The notes: generated from the letters alone by a model not told the origin. A stretch of DNA of 64,000 nucleotides from Paraburkholderia aromaticivorans (GCF_012689525.1 NZ_CP051516.1:248001-312000); one strand, 5' to 3'; shown: positions 38,332 to 48,360, numbered from the stretch's first letter. Made by a program: numbers and translations.

Positions 38332-38355
38332 GTCCGGATTTCCAGAATCCCGGAC
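38332..38355 (+). promoter_or_regulatory. dctA: Palindromic upstream activating sequence for DctD (candidate)
   Basis: GTCCGGATT-TCCAG-AATCCCGGAC is nearly symmetrical, and a related TTCCGGATTCCCCG lies about 25 bases before it. The pair is 60-110 bases upstream of the sigma-54 promoter, where enhancer-binding DctD should bind. Assigned by position and symmetry. Confidence 0.6.
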
Positions 38356-38417
38356 GGCGCGTACACTGGATCGCCAGAAAACCTATAAAAATCAAGGCAT
38401 CGATCCAGGCATCGAGC

Positions 38418-38433
38418 TGGCATCGACCTTGCA
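38418..38433 (+). promoter_or_regulatory. dctA: Sigma-54 (RpoN) promoter of dctA
   Basis: TGGCATC-GACC-TTGCA keeps the GG (-24) and GC (-12) with the exact spacing of RpoN promoters. Transcription should start near 38444, giving a leader of about 180 bases. The cognate DctD in the window carries the GAFTGA loop needed to activate sigma-54. Confidence 0.8.
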
Positions 38434-38484
38434 AAATAGAACCCGCGGCCGCAACGGTCCGACAACTACAGCAAGGAGACAACG

Positions 38485-38514
38485 ATGTCCGATTTCCCTT
38501 CCCGGTATTTCTGA
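38485..38514 (+). CDS. Possible 9-residue leader peptide upstream of dctA
   Basis: ATG TCC ... TGA encodes MSDFPSRYF and has a strong AAGGAGAC ribosome binding site 6 bases before. It lies inside the predicted dctA leader, 109 bases before the dctA start. It could be a translated regulatory leader or a decayed former gene start. No terminator-antiterminator pair was seen. Confidence 0.4.
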   Translation: MSDFPSRYF

Positions 38515-38622
38515 ATTCGTCCCTTGTCGCGGCCTAATGCCGTGCACAGGCGTGACGACTATTCGTTCGCATGATGCGCAGCGTGGCAGGCCATTGAGCT
38601 CATCCACATCGCAGGAATTATC

Positions 38623-39903
38623 GTGAAGAAACCTATCCACAAAGTGCTGTACGTCCAGGTGATCGTGGCGATCCTTATAGGTATCGCACTCGGCCATTTC
38701 TATCCGGATTTCGCCGTCGACATGAAACCGCTCGGCGACGGCTTCATCAAGCTGATCAAGATGGTGATCGGGCCGATCATCTTCTGTACGGTGGTGACGG
38801 GCATTGCCGGCATGGAAGACATGAAGAAGGTCGGGCGCGTCGGCGGCAAAGCCCTGCTGTACTTCGAGGTCGTCTCGAGTTTCGCGCTGGTGCTCGGCCT
38901 GATCGCCACGCATGTGCTGAAGCCGGGCGTCGGCTTCAACATCGATCCGGCCACGCTCGACAGCAAGGCGGTCGCGTCGTATGCCGCCAAGGCGCACGGC
39001 CAAAGCTCGGTCGACTTCCTGATGCACATCATTCCGGACACGCTCACGTCGGCGTTCGCGCAGGGTGAAATCCTGCAGATCCTGCTGATCGCGCTGTTGT
39101 TCGGCGCGGTGCTCGCAACGGCCGGTGAGAAAGGCAAGGTCGTGACGAACTTCATCGACGGGCTCGCTCATGTGCTGTTCGGCGTGGTGCGGATCATCAC
39201 AAAACTGGCGCCGATCGGCGCGTTCGGTGCGATGGCCTTCACGATCGGCAAGTACGGTATCGGCTCGCTGCTGCCGATGCTGAAACTGATCGGCACGTTC
39301 TATCTGACCTCGATCGTGTTCGTGGTGGTGGTGCTCGGCATCATCGCGCGTGCGGTGGGCTTCAACATCCTGCGCTTCGTTGCGTACATCAAGGAAGAGA
39401 TGCTGATCGTGCTCGGCACGAGCTCGTCCGAAGCCGCGCTGCCGCAACTGATGCTGAAGCTCGAAAAGCTCGGTTGCTCGCGTTCGGTGGTGGGCCTCGT
39501 GGTGCCGACCGGTTATTCGTTCAACCTCGACGGCACCAACATCTACATGACGATGGCCGTGCTGTTCATCGCGCAGGCCACCAACACCGACCTCACGTGG
39601 ACGCAACAGCTCACGCTGCTGGCAGTGACGATGCTGACCTCGAAGGGCGCGAGCGGCGTGACGGGCGCGGGCTTCATCACGCTGGCCGCGACGCTGGCCG
39701 TGGTGCCGACCATTCCGCTGTCGGGCATGGTGCTGATTCTCGGTATCGACCGCTTCATGAGCGAATGCCGCGCGCTGACGAACATCGTCGGCAACGGCGT
39801 GGCGACGGTGGTGGTGTCGGCATGGGAAAAGGAACTGGACCGCAACAAGCTGAACGCCGCGTTGCGTGGCGAGGTGGCGGTCAAAGAGCCGGCCGGCGCT
39901 TAA
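38623..39903 (+). CDS. dctA: C4-dicarboxylate:cation symporter
   Basis: A 426-residue DAACS-family symporter importing succinate, fumarate and malate with protons or sodium. It has eight membrane segments and two hairpins. Signature stretches are [38 protein letters not shown] and [18 protein letters not shown]. The GTG start has AGGA at 7 bases. Transcription should be DctB/DctD- and RpoN-dependent, because a sigma-54 promoter and palindrome lie upstream and dctBD follow. Confidence 0.94.
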   Translation: MKKPIHKVLYVQVIVAILIGIALGHFYPDFAVDMKPLGDGFIKLIKMVIGPIIFCTVVTGIAGMEDMKKVGRVGGKALLYFEVVSSFALVLGLIATHVLKPGVGFNIDPATLDSKAVASYAAKAHGQSSVDFLMHIIPDTLTSAFAQGEILQILLIALLFGAVLATAGEKGKVVTNFIDGLAHVLFGVVRIITKLAPIGAFGAMAFTIGKYGIGSLLPMLKLIGTFYLTSIVFVVVVLGIIARAVGFNILRFVAYIKEEMLIVLGTSSSEAALPQLMLKLEKLGCSRSVVGLVVPTGYSFNLDGTNIYMTMAVLFIAQATNTDLTWTQQLTLLAVTMLTSKGASGVTGAGFITLAATLAVVPTIPLSGMVLILGIDRFMSECRALTNIVGNGVATVVVSAWEKELDRNKLNAALRGEVAVKEPAGA

Positions 39904-39959
39904 GCCGCGCAATCGGCAACGTCCTGTAACGTAACGCTCACGGCCGCGGACACCAGCGT

Positions 39960-41960
39960 ATGAAACCGGTGGCCGCGCGCCCAACCCTCACGTCGTCGGC
40001 CGACGAAGCTGACGCCGACGACGCGTCGCCTTATGCCACAATAAACGATCCTCACCGATCGGATATTGCCAACGTGACGCGACGCCTGCTGATCCTCTTC
40101 GCGCTCGTCGCCGGGCTCGTGGTGGCGTGCGGACTCACCTACAGCATCGCGTGGCAAAGCGGCATCGACCATTTGCGGCGCAACGCCGCGGTGCGCGTCG
40201 ATCGTACGACCAGCGCGCTGAAGAGCACGCTCGAACGCTACGAATCGCTGCCTTATCTGCTGGCGGAACATCCGATCGTGCAGGACGTGCTGGTCAATCC
40301 CACGCCGGCCAATGTCGAGCGCGCCAACCTTTATCTCGATGACCTGAACCGCCACGCGCGCGCCACGGTCACCTACATCATTCCGCTCGACGGCTTTTGC
40401 GTCGCCGCGAGCAACTGGCGCGGGCCGGGCAGCTTCATCGGCGGTGGATATCTATTCCGGCCGTATTTCGTCGATGCGGTCAAAGGCGGTGTAGGCCGCT
40501 TCTTCGGCATCGGCACGATCTCGCAGGCGCCGGGCTACTACATCTCGCAGCCGGTGCGGCGCGAGGGCAAGATCGTCGGCGTGGCGGTCGTCAAACTCGA
40601 TCTCGAATGGTTCCAGGGCGTGGATGCGTCCGAGCCGCTCGTCGTCACGGACGACCACGGCGTGATTTTTCTGTCGTCGGTGCCGGCGTGGAAGTACCAC
40701 ACTATCCGGCCGCTGTCGGGGCCGGTCGCCGATTCGATCTATCAGGCGCGTCAATACGCGCAGCAGCCGATCGCGCCGCTGCCGGTATCGATCGAACGCA
40801 TGCTCGAAGGCAACGCGCAGATCGTGCGCATCGGCGGCGGCCGCTATGCGCCGCGTTATCTGGCGTCGCGGCGCGGCATGGGCGAGCCGGACTGGCATCT
40901 GATCACCATGTCGCCCGTCGATCCGGTCGATGCCGATGCGCGCAAGGCGACCATCGTCACCGCCTTCGGCTACGTGTCGCTCGTGTTGCTCGCGTTCTAC
41001 TGGAGAATGCGCCGGGCTCGCGTGCGTGAGGTGATGCGCAGTCGCGCGCTGCTGCAAAAGGCCTACGCCGAACTGAATCGGCGGGTCGCCGAGCGCACCG
41101 CGGATCTCTCGCAGGCGAACGAACAGTTGCAGAAGGAAGTGGCCGAACGCACGCGCGCCGAGCAGGAGTTGCGTGCCGCGCACGACGAACTGATCCAGGC
41201 GAGCAAGCTCGCCGCGCTCGGTCAGATGGCCGCCGGCATCACGCATGAATTGAATCAGCCGCTCGCCGCGTTGCGCGGTTTCTCGGACAACACGCGCGTG
41301 CTGCTCGAGCGCGGCGACCAGGCGTCGGCGTGCGAAAATCTCGAAGCAATCGCTGCGCTCACGGAGCGCATGGGCAAGATCACCAATCAGTTGAAACTAT
41401 TCGTCGGACGCGCGCGGCCACGCAGTGCGCGGGCGCCGATCGTGCGAGCGTTGCGCAACGTCGTCGCGTTGCTGCAAAAGCGCTTGCAGGGCGTCGAGGT
41501 CGAATTTGCTTTGCTCGATGCGGAGAGCGGCACGCGTATGCCACTGAGTCTCGCCGACGACCATCCCGAACTGATCGCAAATTGTGACGATCTGCGGCTC
41601 GAACAAGTGTTGATCAACCTGCTCGGCAACGCGCTCGATGCGACCGCCGACGTCCACCCGCCACGCATTTCGATCGAGATCGAAGTCGCCGATGCGAATC
41701 TGTCGTTCGCGGTGAGCGATAACGGTCCCGGCATTGCCGACGATGTCCTGCCGCGTCTGTTCGAGCCGTTTTTCACCACCAAGGAAATGGGCCAGGGGCT
41801 GGGGCTGGGACTCGCGATATCGTCGTCGATCGCGCGCGATTGCGGCGGCTCGCTGGTGGCGCGCAACGCGCCGAACGGCGGTGCATTGTTCGTGTTGACG
41901 CTGCGCCGCGCGCGCGTGCAGACGAGCCACACAACGGACCCGCTAACCACGGGCTCCTGA
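39960..41960 (+). CDS. dctB: C4-dicarboxylate sensor histidine kinase
   Basis: A 666-residue sensor kinase. TM1 is at about residues 42-64, a periplasmic PAS/Cache-like sensor spans about 65-325 (YISQPVRREGKIVGVAVVKL), and TM2 lies at about 326-345. A coiled coil precedes the H-box (LGQMAAGITHELNQPLAAL, His429). N, G1 and G2 boxes of the HATPase follow (INLLGNALDAT, SDNGPGI, GLGLGLAISSSI). It senses C4-dicarboxylates and phosphorylates DctD. It lies 56 bases after dctA. Confidence 0.93.
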   Translation: MKPVAARPTLTSSADEADADDASPYATINDPHRSDIANVTRRLLILFALVAGLVVACGLTYSIAWQSGIDHLRRNAAVRVDRTTSALKSTLERYESLPYLLAEHPIVQDVLVNPTPANVERANLYLDDLNRHARATVTYIIPLDGFCVAASNWRGPGSFIGGGYLFRPYFVDAVKGGVGRFFGIGTISQAPGYYISQPVRREGKIVGVAVVKLDLEWFQGVDASEPLVVTDDHGVIFLSSVPAWKYHTIRPLSGPVADSIYQARQYAQQPIAPLPVSIERMLEGNAQIVRIGGGRYAPRYLASRRGMGEPDWHLITMSPVDPVDADARKATIVTAFGYVSLVLLAFYWRMRRARVREVMRSRALLQKAYAELNRRVAERTADLSQANEQLQKEVAERTRAEQELRAAHDELIQASKLAALGQMAAGITHELNQPLAALRGFSDNTRVLLERGDQASACENLEAIAALTERMGKITNQLKLFVGRARPRSARAPIVRALRNVVALLQKRLQGVEVEFALLDAESGTRMPLSLADDHPELIANCDDLRLEQVLINLLGNALDATADVHPPRISIEIEVADANLSFAVSDNGPGIADDVLPRLFEPFFTTKEMGQGLGLGLAISSSIARDCGGSLVARNAPNGGALFVLTLRRARVQTSHTTDPLTTGS

Positions 41961-41977
41961 ATCACACGGAAAACGCC

Positions 41978-43330
41978 ATGCTGAACCACGGCCTGCAAGT
42001 GCTGTATATAGAAGACGACGAACTGGTGCGGCGCGCCAGCGTGCAGAGTCTGCAACTGGCGGGCTTCGACGTGATCGGGCATGCCTCGGTGGAATCCGCG
42101 GCGAAGACGATCAGCGCGGACTTCTCCGGCGTGATCGTCAGCGACATTCGCTTGCCGGGCGCGAGCGGCCTCGATCTGCTTGCGCAATGCCACGAGCGTG
42201 CGCCCGACGTGCCGGTGATTCTGGTGACGGGACACGGCGATATTTCAATGGCCGTTCAGGCGATGCGCGACGGCGCGTACGACTTCATCGAAAAGCCTTT
42301 CGCGTCCGAACGTCTGATCGAAACCGTGCGGCGCGCGTTGGAGCGCCGCAAGCTGGTGCTGGAGAACATCGCGCTGCGCCGTGAGTTGTCGGAACAGAAC
42401 TCAGTGGCGCCGCGGATCATCGGCAGGAGTCCGGCCATCGAACAGGTGCGGCGGCTGATCGCCAATGTCGCGCCGACCGACGCCTCCGTCCTGATCAACG
42501 GCGACACCGGCGCGGGCAAGGAGTTGATCGCGCGCAGCCTGCACGAACTGTCGCCGCGCCGTGACAAGCCGTTTATCGCGGTGAACTGCGGCGCGTTGCC
42601 GGAGCCGATGTTCGAATCGGAGATGTTCGGCTACGAGCCGGGCGCTTTCACCGGCGCGGCGAAACGCCGCATCGGCAAGCTCGAACATGCGTCGGGCGGC
42701 ACGCTGTTTCTGGATGAGATCGAGAGCATGCCGCTCGGCTTGCAAGTCAAGCTGCTGCGTGTGCTGCAGGACGGCGTGTTGGAACGGCTCGGCTCGAATC
42801 AGCCGATTCGCGTGAATTGCCGCGTGGTCGCTGCCGCCAAGGGCGACATGGCCGAGCATGTCGCGGACGGTTCGTTCCGGCGCGATCTGTTGTACCGGCT
42901 GAACGTGGTGACGATCGCGCTGCCGCCGTTGGGCGAGCGTCGCGAGGACATCGTGCCGCTCTTCGAACACTTTTTGCTGGACGCGGCGGTGCGCTATCAA
43001 CGCCCCGCGCCGATCCTCACCGACCGTCAGCGCGCGGGCCTGATGCAGCGCGACTGGCCGGGCAACGTGCGGGAGCTGCGCAACGCCGCCGACCGCTTCG
43101 TGCTCGGCATCGCGGACGATCCGGTCATGTCTTTCGGCGACGACGGCGCGGCCACGCAGCCCTTGAAGGAGCGCGTCGAACAATTCGAGCGGGCGGTGAT
43201 CGCGGAGGCGCTGGAGCAGACCGGCGGCGTGGTCGCGGTGGCGGCAGACAAGCTGCAACTCGGCAAGGCAACGCTCTACGAGAAGATCAAGCGATATGGC
43301 CTCGCGGCCAAAGGGGAAGGGGAGCGGTGA
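41978..43330 (+). CDS. dctD: C4-dicarboxylate sigma-54-dependent response regulator
   Basis: A 450-residue NtrC-type regulator: receiver domain with phosphoacceptor Asp56 ([10 protein letters not shown]), AAA+ domain with Walker A GDTGAGKE and the sigma-54 contact loop GAFTGA (222-227), and a C-terminal helix-turn-helix ([20 protein letters not shown]). It activates dctA from an upstream palindrome. ATG 41978 starts directly at the receiver. A terminator ends the dctABD set. Confidence 0.94.
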   Translation: MLNHGLQVLYIEDDELVRRASVQSLQLAGFDVIGHASVESAAKTISADFSGVIVSDIRLPGASGLDLLAQCHERAPDVPVILVTGHGDISMAVQAMRDGAYDFIEKPFASERLIETVRRALERRKLVLENIALRRELSEQNSVAPRIIGRSPAIEQVRRLIANVAPTDASVLINGDTGAGKELIARSLHELSPRRDKPFIAVNCGALPEPMFESEMFGYEPGAFTGAAKRRIGKLEHASGGTLFLDEIESMPLGLQVKLLRVLQDGVLERLGSNQPIRVNCRVVAAAKGDMAEHVADGSFRRDLLYRLNVVTIALPPLGERREDIVPLFEHFLLDAAVRYQRPAPILTDRQRAGLMQRDWPGNVRELRNAADRFVLGIADDPVMSFGDDGAATQPLKERVEQFERAVIAEALEQTGGVVAVAADKLQLGKATLYEKIKRYGLAAKGEGER

Positions 43331-43339
43331 GGATATGAA

Positions 43340-43375
43340 AACGCCGGCGTCTAGATGCGACGCTGGCGTTTTTGA
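43340..43375 (+). terminator. Rho-independent terminator after dctD
   Basis: AACGCCGGCGTC pairs with GACGCTGGCGTT (one GT pair) and is followed by TTTG. It lies ten bases past the dctD stop and may also serve the convergent thioredoxin gene. Confidence 0.8.
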
Positions 43376-43406
43376 ATCAGTCGAATCGTCAGGCTGCGCC
43401 GCGCGT

Positions 43407-43937
43407 TCACGCCGGTTTCAGCGCCTTTTCCAGCAACTGGTCGAGTTCCGCGAATTGCGGTTCGCCTACATAGCGCTTGAGAATCTTGCCGTCCTTGTCG
43501 ATGAGGAACGTGGTCGGTGTGAGCTGGACGTTGCCGAACTGCTTGGCGGCCGAACCGTCGTCCATCGCGACCTTGAATGGCAACTGGCGAGTTTGCGTGT
43601 AGTTGGCCACGTACATGGGCGCGTCGTAGTTCATCGCCACGGCGACGAACTCGAGGCCTTGGCCCTTGAAGCGGTTATAGGTCTGGACCATCTGCGGCAT
43701 CTCCTTCATGCAGGTGTCGCAACTCGTCGCCCAGAAGTTGACGAGGTAGACCTTGCCTTTCAGGTCGGCAGTGGAAACTTTCTGACCGGACAGCAACGTG
43801 AAGGTCGCGTCGGGCACGCGTTGCTGGCCGGCAAACGCGAAATAACCGGCAATGGCGATCGCAACGGCCACGGCGGCAATGATGATGTAGCGAAGCGGAT
43901 TCGCCCGCCGGGTGGCGGTGGACGGCGTGGAGCTCAT
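43407..43937 (-). CDS. TlpA/ResA-like membrane-anchored thioredoxin
   Basis: A 176-residue protein with an N-terminal membrane anchor (YIIIAAVAVAIAIAGYFAF) and a periplasmic thioredoxin fold with active site CDTC (FWATSCDTCMKEMPQM) and the cis-proline segment LTPTTFLIDKDG. It should reduce or exchange disulfides in the periplasm, for example in cytochrome c maturation. Start at 43937 (MSSTPSTATRR) has GAGG upstream; the longer frame from 44111 is not supported. Confidence 0.88.
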   Translation of the reverse strand: MSSTPSTATRRANPLRYIIIAAVAVAIAIAGYFAFAGQQRVPDATFTLLSGQKVSTADLKGKVYLVNFWATSCDTCMKEMPQMVQTYNRFKGQGLEFVAVAMNYDAPMYVANYTQTRQLPFKVAMDDGSAAKQFGNVQLTPTTFLIDKDGKILKRYVGEPQFAELDQLLEKALKPA

Positions 43938-44109
43938 GAACGGAACCTCAGGAGTCGCGCGGAACGCGCGGGACAGTGCGTCGGTTTGGGCTTTCGGCCC
44001 GGTGCTGGACAGCCTCTCTATTGTAGCCACATTCCGGCGACGCGGCGGGACGCGGGCCAGGAGCGGATAATAGGGTTTTACGTTCTCGTCAGTCCGATCT
44101 TCTGTCCCC

Positions 44110-44814
44110 ATGTTCCGAACTGTTTTTCGCGCTAGTCGCGTTGGTCGCTTTCTCGCTCAAATTCCGTCCTGTCTTACTTCCGCCAGCCGCTCAACGGGCC
44201 GTTTTTTTAACCGGCCACCGCGCCTGATCGACACCAGCGACTGGTCAGTCGGCGCCACGCCCCCATTGTCGAGTGCGCGCGCAGTCTTGAGCACGCTGGC
44301 TTGCGCGATGGCGCTAGGCGTCGCGCTGAGTGCCTGCTCGCCGACCTTCGACTGGCGGACCATCATGAACAACGACAACGGCTACACCGTCGACCTGCCG
44401 GCCAAGCCGAGCAGCGATCAGCGGGCCGTGCAGATCAACGGCACGCCGATGCAGATGGCGATGCAGACGGCCGAAGCCGGCGACGCCGTCTTCGCGGTCG
44501 GCACAGTCATGCTGCCCAACGACGACGAAGCCACGCAGAGCGCCGCGCTCGATTTCCTGCGCACCGGCCTCGCCCGTAACGTGGGCGCTGCGCCTGATGC
44601 GCGTGCCGTGCAGGTCCCGCTTGCTGCCGGCGGCCAGGTGCTCGGCCTGGAAATGAAGCTGAGCGGCGAGGCTGGCTCGCAGCACGAGACACGCACTGTC
44701 TACGCCCGGCTTGTGGCGCGCGGGCGGCATGTCTATCAGGCGGCGATCATTGCATCGAAGCCGATGCAGCAAGAACAGGTCGACCAATTTTTTTCGTCGT
44801 TCCAACTCTATTGA
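44110..44814 (+). CDS. Putative lipoprotein, unknown function
   Basis: The frame has a lipobox, MALGVALSACSP, at about residues 67-78 with a preceding hydrophobic stretch (VLSTLACAMALGVALSAC). The mature domain (about 160 residues) has NGYTVDLPAKPSSDQRAV and ends QVDQFFSSFQLY. The true start is probably later than 44110, for example a TTG near 44267, since signal peptides are not this long. No known family recognised with confidence. Confidence 0.65.
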   Translation: MFRTVFRASRVGRFLAQIPSCLTSASRSTGRFFNRPPRLIDTSDWSVGATPPLSSARAVLSTLACAMALGVALSACSPTFDWRTIMNNDNGYTVDLPAKPSSDQRAVQINGTPMQMAMQTAEAGDAVFAVGTVMLPNDDEATQSAALDFLRTGLARNVGAAPDARAVQVPLAAGGQVLGLEMKLSGEAGSQHETRTVYARLVARGRHVYQAAIIASKPMQQEQVDQFFSSFQLY

Positions 44815-45157
44815 GAGCGGTATTTTTGGCCGATTCGGCGCGTGATGGGGCGAAACGGAAGCGCTGCGCACAGTGAAAGTTCCTTCGTAGCATCGCGCGC
44901 TAATTCCCGGTTTACGTTGGGGTTTTCCTATTCCTCGCCGTTCCTGTGGATAACTCTGTTGAGAACTCGCGCAAATTGGCTGGAGATGCCCATTCTATGG
45001 GCACTCTGTCAGATTCCACCCTCTCAAGGCTGTTAAAAAAACTCAATCAAATCAATGCCTTTTGGATGCGGTCCGCAGCGTACCTTTCAGATGTTTCAAA
45101 ATCTGTCTGGAACGTGTGCGTGTGCATAAGTCAAGTCTTGACAGCATATTTTTCGCC
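44815..45157. other. Intergenic region between lipoprotein and comM
   Basis: About 340 bases. No convincing gene. It is richer in A/T than the flanking genes and contains short A and T runs (for example AAAAAAA near 45036) but no clear terminator. Confidence 0.5.
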
Positions 45158-46027
45158 TCATCGGGAGCCAAAAGCCCGGCGATATTGGATCGCTTCGCCG
45201 ATCTGCGCGGCGCTCGGCATGGGCGCGCCGGCGAGATCGGCGATGCTGCGTGCTACCTTCAGAACCCGGTAGTACGCACGCGCCGACCAGCCGAAGCGCT
45301 CGCCGGCTTCACGCAGCAAGGCTTCGCCCGCTGAGTCGGGGCGGCAGACCTCGTCCACTTCTCGTCCTCCCAGTTCACGATTGGTTTTGCCCTGACGGCT
45401 CAATTGCCGCTCGCGGGCGCGGTTGACGCGCGCCGCGATAACGGCGCTTGTCTCGCCGGCCGCCGTCGAGCGGGCGGACAGTTCCGCCGGCGTGAGCGCT
45501 GGCATCTCGAGCTGGATGTCGATCCGGTCGAGCAAGGGGCCGGAAAGCTTCCGCAAATAGCGCGCAGCGATCTCGGGCGTGCAACGGCAGCGGCCGTTGG
45601 GATCGCCGCGCCAGCCGCACGGGCACGGATTCATGGCGGCGATCAATTGACACGCAGCCGGGAAATCCGCCTGCAAAGCGGCACGCGAAATCGTGATGCG
45701 GCCGGCTTCGAGGGGCTCACGCAGCGTTTCGAGGACATGGCGATCGAACTCAGGAAGCTCATCGAGAAACAGCACACCCAGATGCGCCAGCGTAATTTCA
45801 CCGGGCTGCGGCGGATTGCGCCCGCCGACCAGCGCCGCGGCGCTCGACGAATGATGCGGGGCGCGAAACGGCCGTCGACGCCATTGCGAGGGCGTGAAAC
45901 CGGCCCGGCTGGCGGACAGCAAGGCAGCGGAGGCGAGCGCTTCGTCGTCGGTCATGGGCGGCAGCAGGCCCGGCAGGCGGGCGGCAAGCATCGATTTGCC
46001 CGCACCGGGCGGCCCGACCAGCAAGGA
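45158..46027 (-). pseudogene. comM: comM 3' part (YifB/ComM magnesium chelatase-like), 5' part removed by island insertion
   Basis: The minus strand encodes the C-terminal part of ComM from LLVGPPGAGKSMLAARLPGL (Walker A) through LFLDELPEFDRHVLETLREP, the MNPCPCGW...CRC zinc region and the ChlI C-terminal domain to the stop at 45158. The first 215 or so residues of ComM (Lon-like domain) are missing. The sequence before Walker A does not continue ComM but is foreign DNA leading to a serine recombinase. ComM is a helicase for branch migration in natural transformation, so transformation should be impaired. The exact breakpoint is near 46021-46028. Confidence 0.87.
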
Positions 46028-46110
46028 CGTAGGGCCAAATAAACCCACTGGGCTAATTAGACCCTATCAGGCGGCTATAGCATATGACCTTGTGATAGAT
46101 TAGACCTCCC
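46020..46110. other. Left attachment junction of the island (candidate attL)
   Basis: The comM frame ends here and the serine recombinase gene begins at 46131. The segment holds GGGCTAATTAGACCC (ends complementary) and a second copy of TTAGACC at about 46100. Serine recombinase sites are short with imperfect symmetry, so this is a fitting place; the crossover dinucleotide cannot be set without the other junction. Confidence 0.5.
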
Positions 46111-46130
46111 GTGTTTCTGCCGCCCGTGCC

Positions 46131-47966
46131 GTGCCTGCTACCCCGACGCCAAAGGCGTATTCGTATATCCGCTTTTCGACGCCAGAACAACAATCCGGCG
46201 ACTCATTCCGGCGGCAAACTGAACTCTCGCAGAAGTACGCCGAGGCCCATGGGCTGACCCTTGATGAAAACCTGACGTACCGTGATCTCGGGGTATCGGC
46301 TTTCGACAAGTCGAACATCAGAACCGGCGAACTCGGTGCGTTTCTCCGCGCCATCGATTCAGGTGCTGTCGAACCGGGATCGTATTTGCTTGTCGAGTCG
46401 CTCGACCGGCTTTCGCGAGCGAAGGTCACCGATGCGCTTGAGATTTTCATGTCGATCATCAATCGCGGAATCCGTCTTGTAACACTGGCGGACGGCAGGG
46501 AGTACAGCAAGGAAAAGATAAACGAGCAATTCACGGAATTGATCATCTCGATTGTTGTGATGTCCCGCGCGCACGAAGAATCGCTAACCAAAAGTCGGCG
46601 ATTGAAGGAGGCATGGAAGGCGAAGCGCGGCAGGATCAGTGACACGAAACTGACCGAAATGGCTCCGGCGTGGCTGAAACTGAATGAGGATAGGACAGCC
46701 TACTCGCTCATACCGGATCACGTGGAGCTGGTTCAACGCATGTTCGAGTGGTCGAGAGACGGGATCGGTTCGGAAACCATCGCGCGGCGACTGAACCAGC
46801 AAGAGATTCCCACGCTCGGGACACGTTCAGCAAACCAGTGGCACGCGTCGTACATCAAAAAGATCCTCGATAACCGGGCCGTGCTCGGCGAATTCCAGCC
46901 GCATACGCTCGTCAACGGGAAGCGTATTCCCGAGGGCGATCCGGCTCCCGACTACTTTCCGCGAATCGTCTCGGACGAAGATTTCGTTCTTGCGAAGTCA
47001 GCGCGTCAGTCGCGCCGAACGAATAGTGCTGGACGGAAGGGCCAAACGCTTTCGAATCTGTTCTCAGGCGTTCTTCGCTGCGGTTACTGCAATGGATCGA
47101 TGGTGTATGTGAACAAGGGGCATAGCGGGCCGCGTGCAAAGTTGCTGGTCTGTGCGGGAGCGAAAGCAGGGAAGGGTTGCCACTATGTGCCGTGGGAATA
47201 TCCTCAATTCGAACGTAGTGTTCTCGCGTACTGCAAGGGGCTGGATTTGGATGCATTCCTCCAGACCCGCGATACGGTCAAGTCGGAACTTACGGCTCTG
47301 AGTGCGCGCATCGCGGTGCTCGAATCATCAATGGCTGACAATGAGCAGAAGCAGGCGAACATTCTCGAAGCCATCGAATCGGGAGCGAAGTTCCTGCAGT
47401 TTGAAGCGCGTATGGTCCAACTGGAACAGGAACGTATGCAGCTCAGTGCGGAACTGGAAGAGACACGACAGAAATTTGATCTCCGCGCGAATGCGACCGT
47501 TGACGTAACGGCGGTTCGCGCATCGATTGACGAGTTACTACAGCGGATCAGCGAACTGGAAGGCGACGAGCTATACGATGTGCGAGCGCGGTTGAGCCAG
47601 CATATCAAGCGGCTCATTGTTCGAATCGCCATGTATCCCGGCGGCTATATCGACAAGCCTTATCTCATCGACAAGTTTCGGGCACGCATGATCGCCAACG
47701 GTGCCAGTGCGGATGAAGCGAACACGCACATTGCGTCAAACTTGCGGCTGACGCCGGACGTTAGCGAGCGGTTTTTCACGATGATCTCGCGAAGCGACGC
47801 CGTTCGTATGATTCGGCCTGACCTCGAAAATCCGGAGCTATTGCATCTTCAGTCGATTGAAGGCGGGCACGGTTTGGTCGCTCATGCCGAGGCCATTGGC
47901 GCGATGCTGGAAAAGCTGGCGGAGTTTGCACTGAAATCTCAAGGAACGGCCCAAGACCACGCCTGA
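46131..47966 (+). CDS. Large serine recombinase (site-specific integrase)
   Basis: A 611-residue recombinase. The resolvase-type catalytic domain has YIRFSTPEQQSGDSFRRQ (catalytic Ser16) and LLVESLDRLSRAKVTDALEI. A recombinase DNA-binding domain follows (VELVQRMFEWSRDGIGSETI, then ARRLNQQEIPT), with a zinc ribbon (LRCGYCNGSMVYV ... LVCAGAKAGKGCHY) and a coiled-coil region at about residues 385-480. The GTG start is the most reasonable. It lies directly inside the comM junction, so it probably performed the integration. The Cys-rich and coiled-coil parts control direction in this family. Confidence 0.93.
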   Translation: MPATPTPKAYSYIRFSTPEQQSGDSFRRQTELSQKYAEAHGLTLDENLTYRDLGVSAFDKSNIRTGELGAFLRAIDSGAVEPGSYLLVESLDRLSRAKVTDALEIFMSIINRGIRLVTLADGREYSKEKINEQFTELIISIVVMSRAHEESLTKSRRLKEAWKAKRGRISDTKLTEMAPAWLKLNEDRTAYSLIPDHVELVQRMFEWSRDGIGSETIARRLNQQEIPTLGTRSANQWHASYIKKILDNRAVLGEFQPHTLVNGKRIPEGDPAPDYFPRIVSDEDFVLAKSARQSRRTNSAGRKGQTLSNLFSGVLRCGYCNGSMVYVNKGHSGPRAKLLVCAGAKAGKGCHYVPWEYPQFERSVLAYCKGLDLDAFLQTRDTVKSELTALSARIAVLESSMADNEQKQANILEAIESGAKFLQFEARMVQLEQERMQLSAELEETRQKFDLRANATVDVTAVRASIDELLQRISELEGDELYDVRARLSQHIKRLIVRIAMYPGGYIDKPYLIDKFRARMIANGASADEANTHIASNLRLTPDVSERFFTMISRSDAVRMIRPDLENPELLHLQSIEGGHGLVAHAEAIGAMLEKLAEFALKSQGTAQDHA

Positions 47967-48111
47967 CCTGCCGGTGTCAACACGCGCCGTCTAGTATTTA
48001 CTGCTGTTTGCTGAGTGTTATCACCGGCATGTCCTCGGCCGCAAAATTCCGCGCCCACCCCCGCTAGGCTGGATAGAATTTCCCTACGGTTTCACTACAA
48101 GGGAAAAACAC

Positions 48112-48324
48112 ATGGCAACGAAACCTGTGCGTGACGGGATGGGCCGCATCATCGGCTTCGAAGAAAAGACCAGCAACGGAAGCACTGTCGCATACGATTC
48201 GCAACGTCGGCGGCTCGGGTTCTACAGTTCGCCTTCGAAGAACACGTACGAATCGGATGGGCGTCGGGTTGGACCGCGCGATCAGACGGGCCGTTTGTTC
48301 GGACGGCCTGAACGAAAGAAGTAG
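48112..48324 (+). CDS. Small 70-residue protein, unknown
   Basis: Encodes MATKPVRDGMGRIIGFEEKT ... RRRLGFYSSPSKNTYESDGR ... DQTGRLFGRPERKK. Short repeated D-x-x-G-R-x-x-G turns suggest a beta-hairpin protein. AAGGGAAAAAC lies before the ATG. Likely a real island gene; no function known to me. Confidence 0.65.
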   Translation: MATKPVRDGMGRIIGFEEKTSNGSTVAYDSQRRRLGFYSSPSKNTYESDGRRVGPRDQTGRLFGRPERKK

Positions 48325-48360
48325 ATGCTCGTCATTCCCCGACTCGTTTGCGGTGGCCTT

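Noticed and set aside
38392..39984. Long open frame of about 530 codons on the minus strand
   Set aside because: It is the antisense shadow of dctA, with His/Arg/Asp-rich composition and no recognisable motifs.
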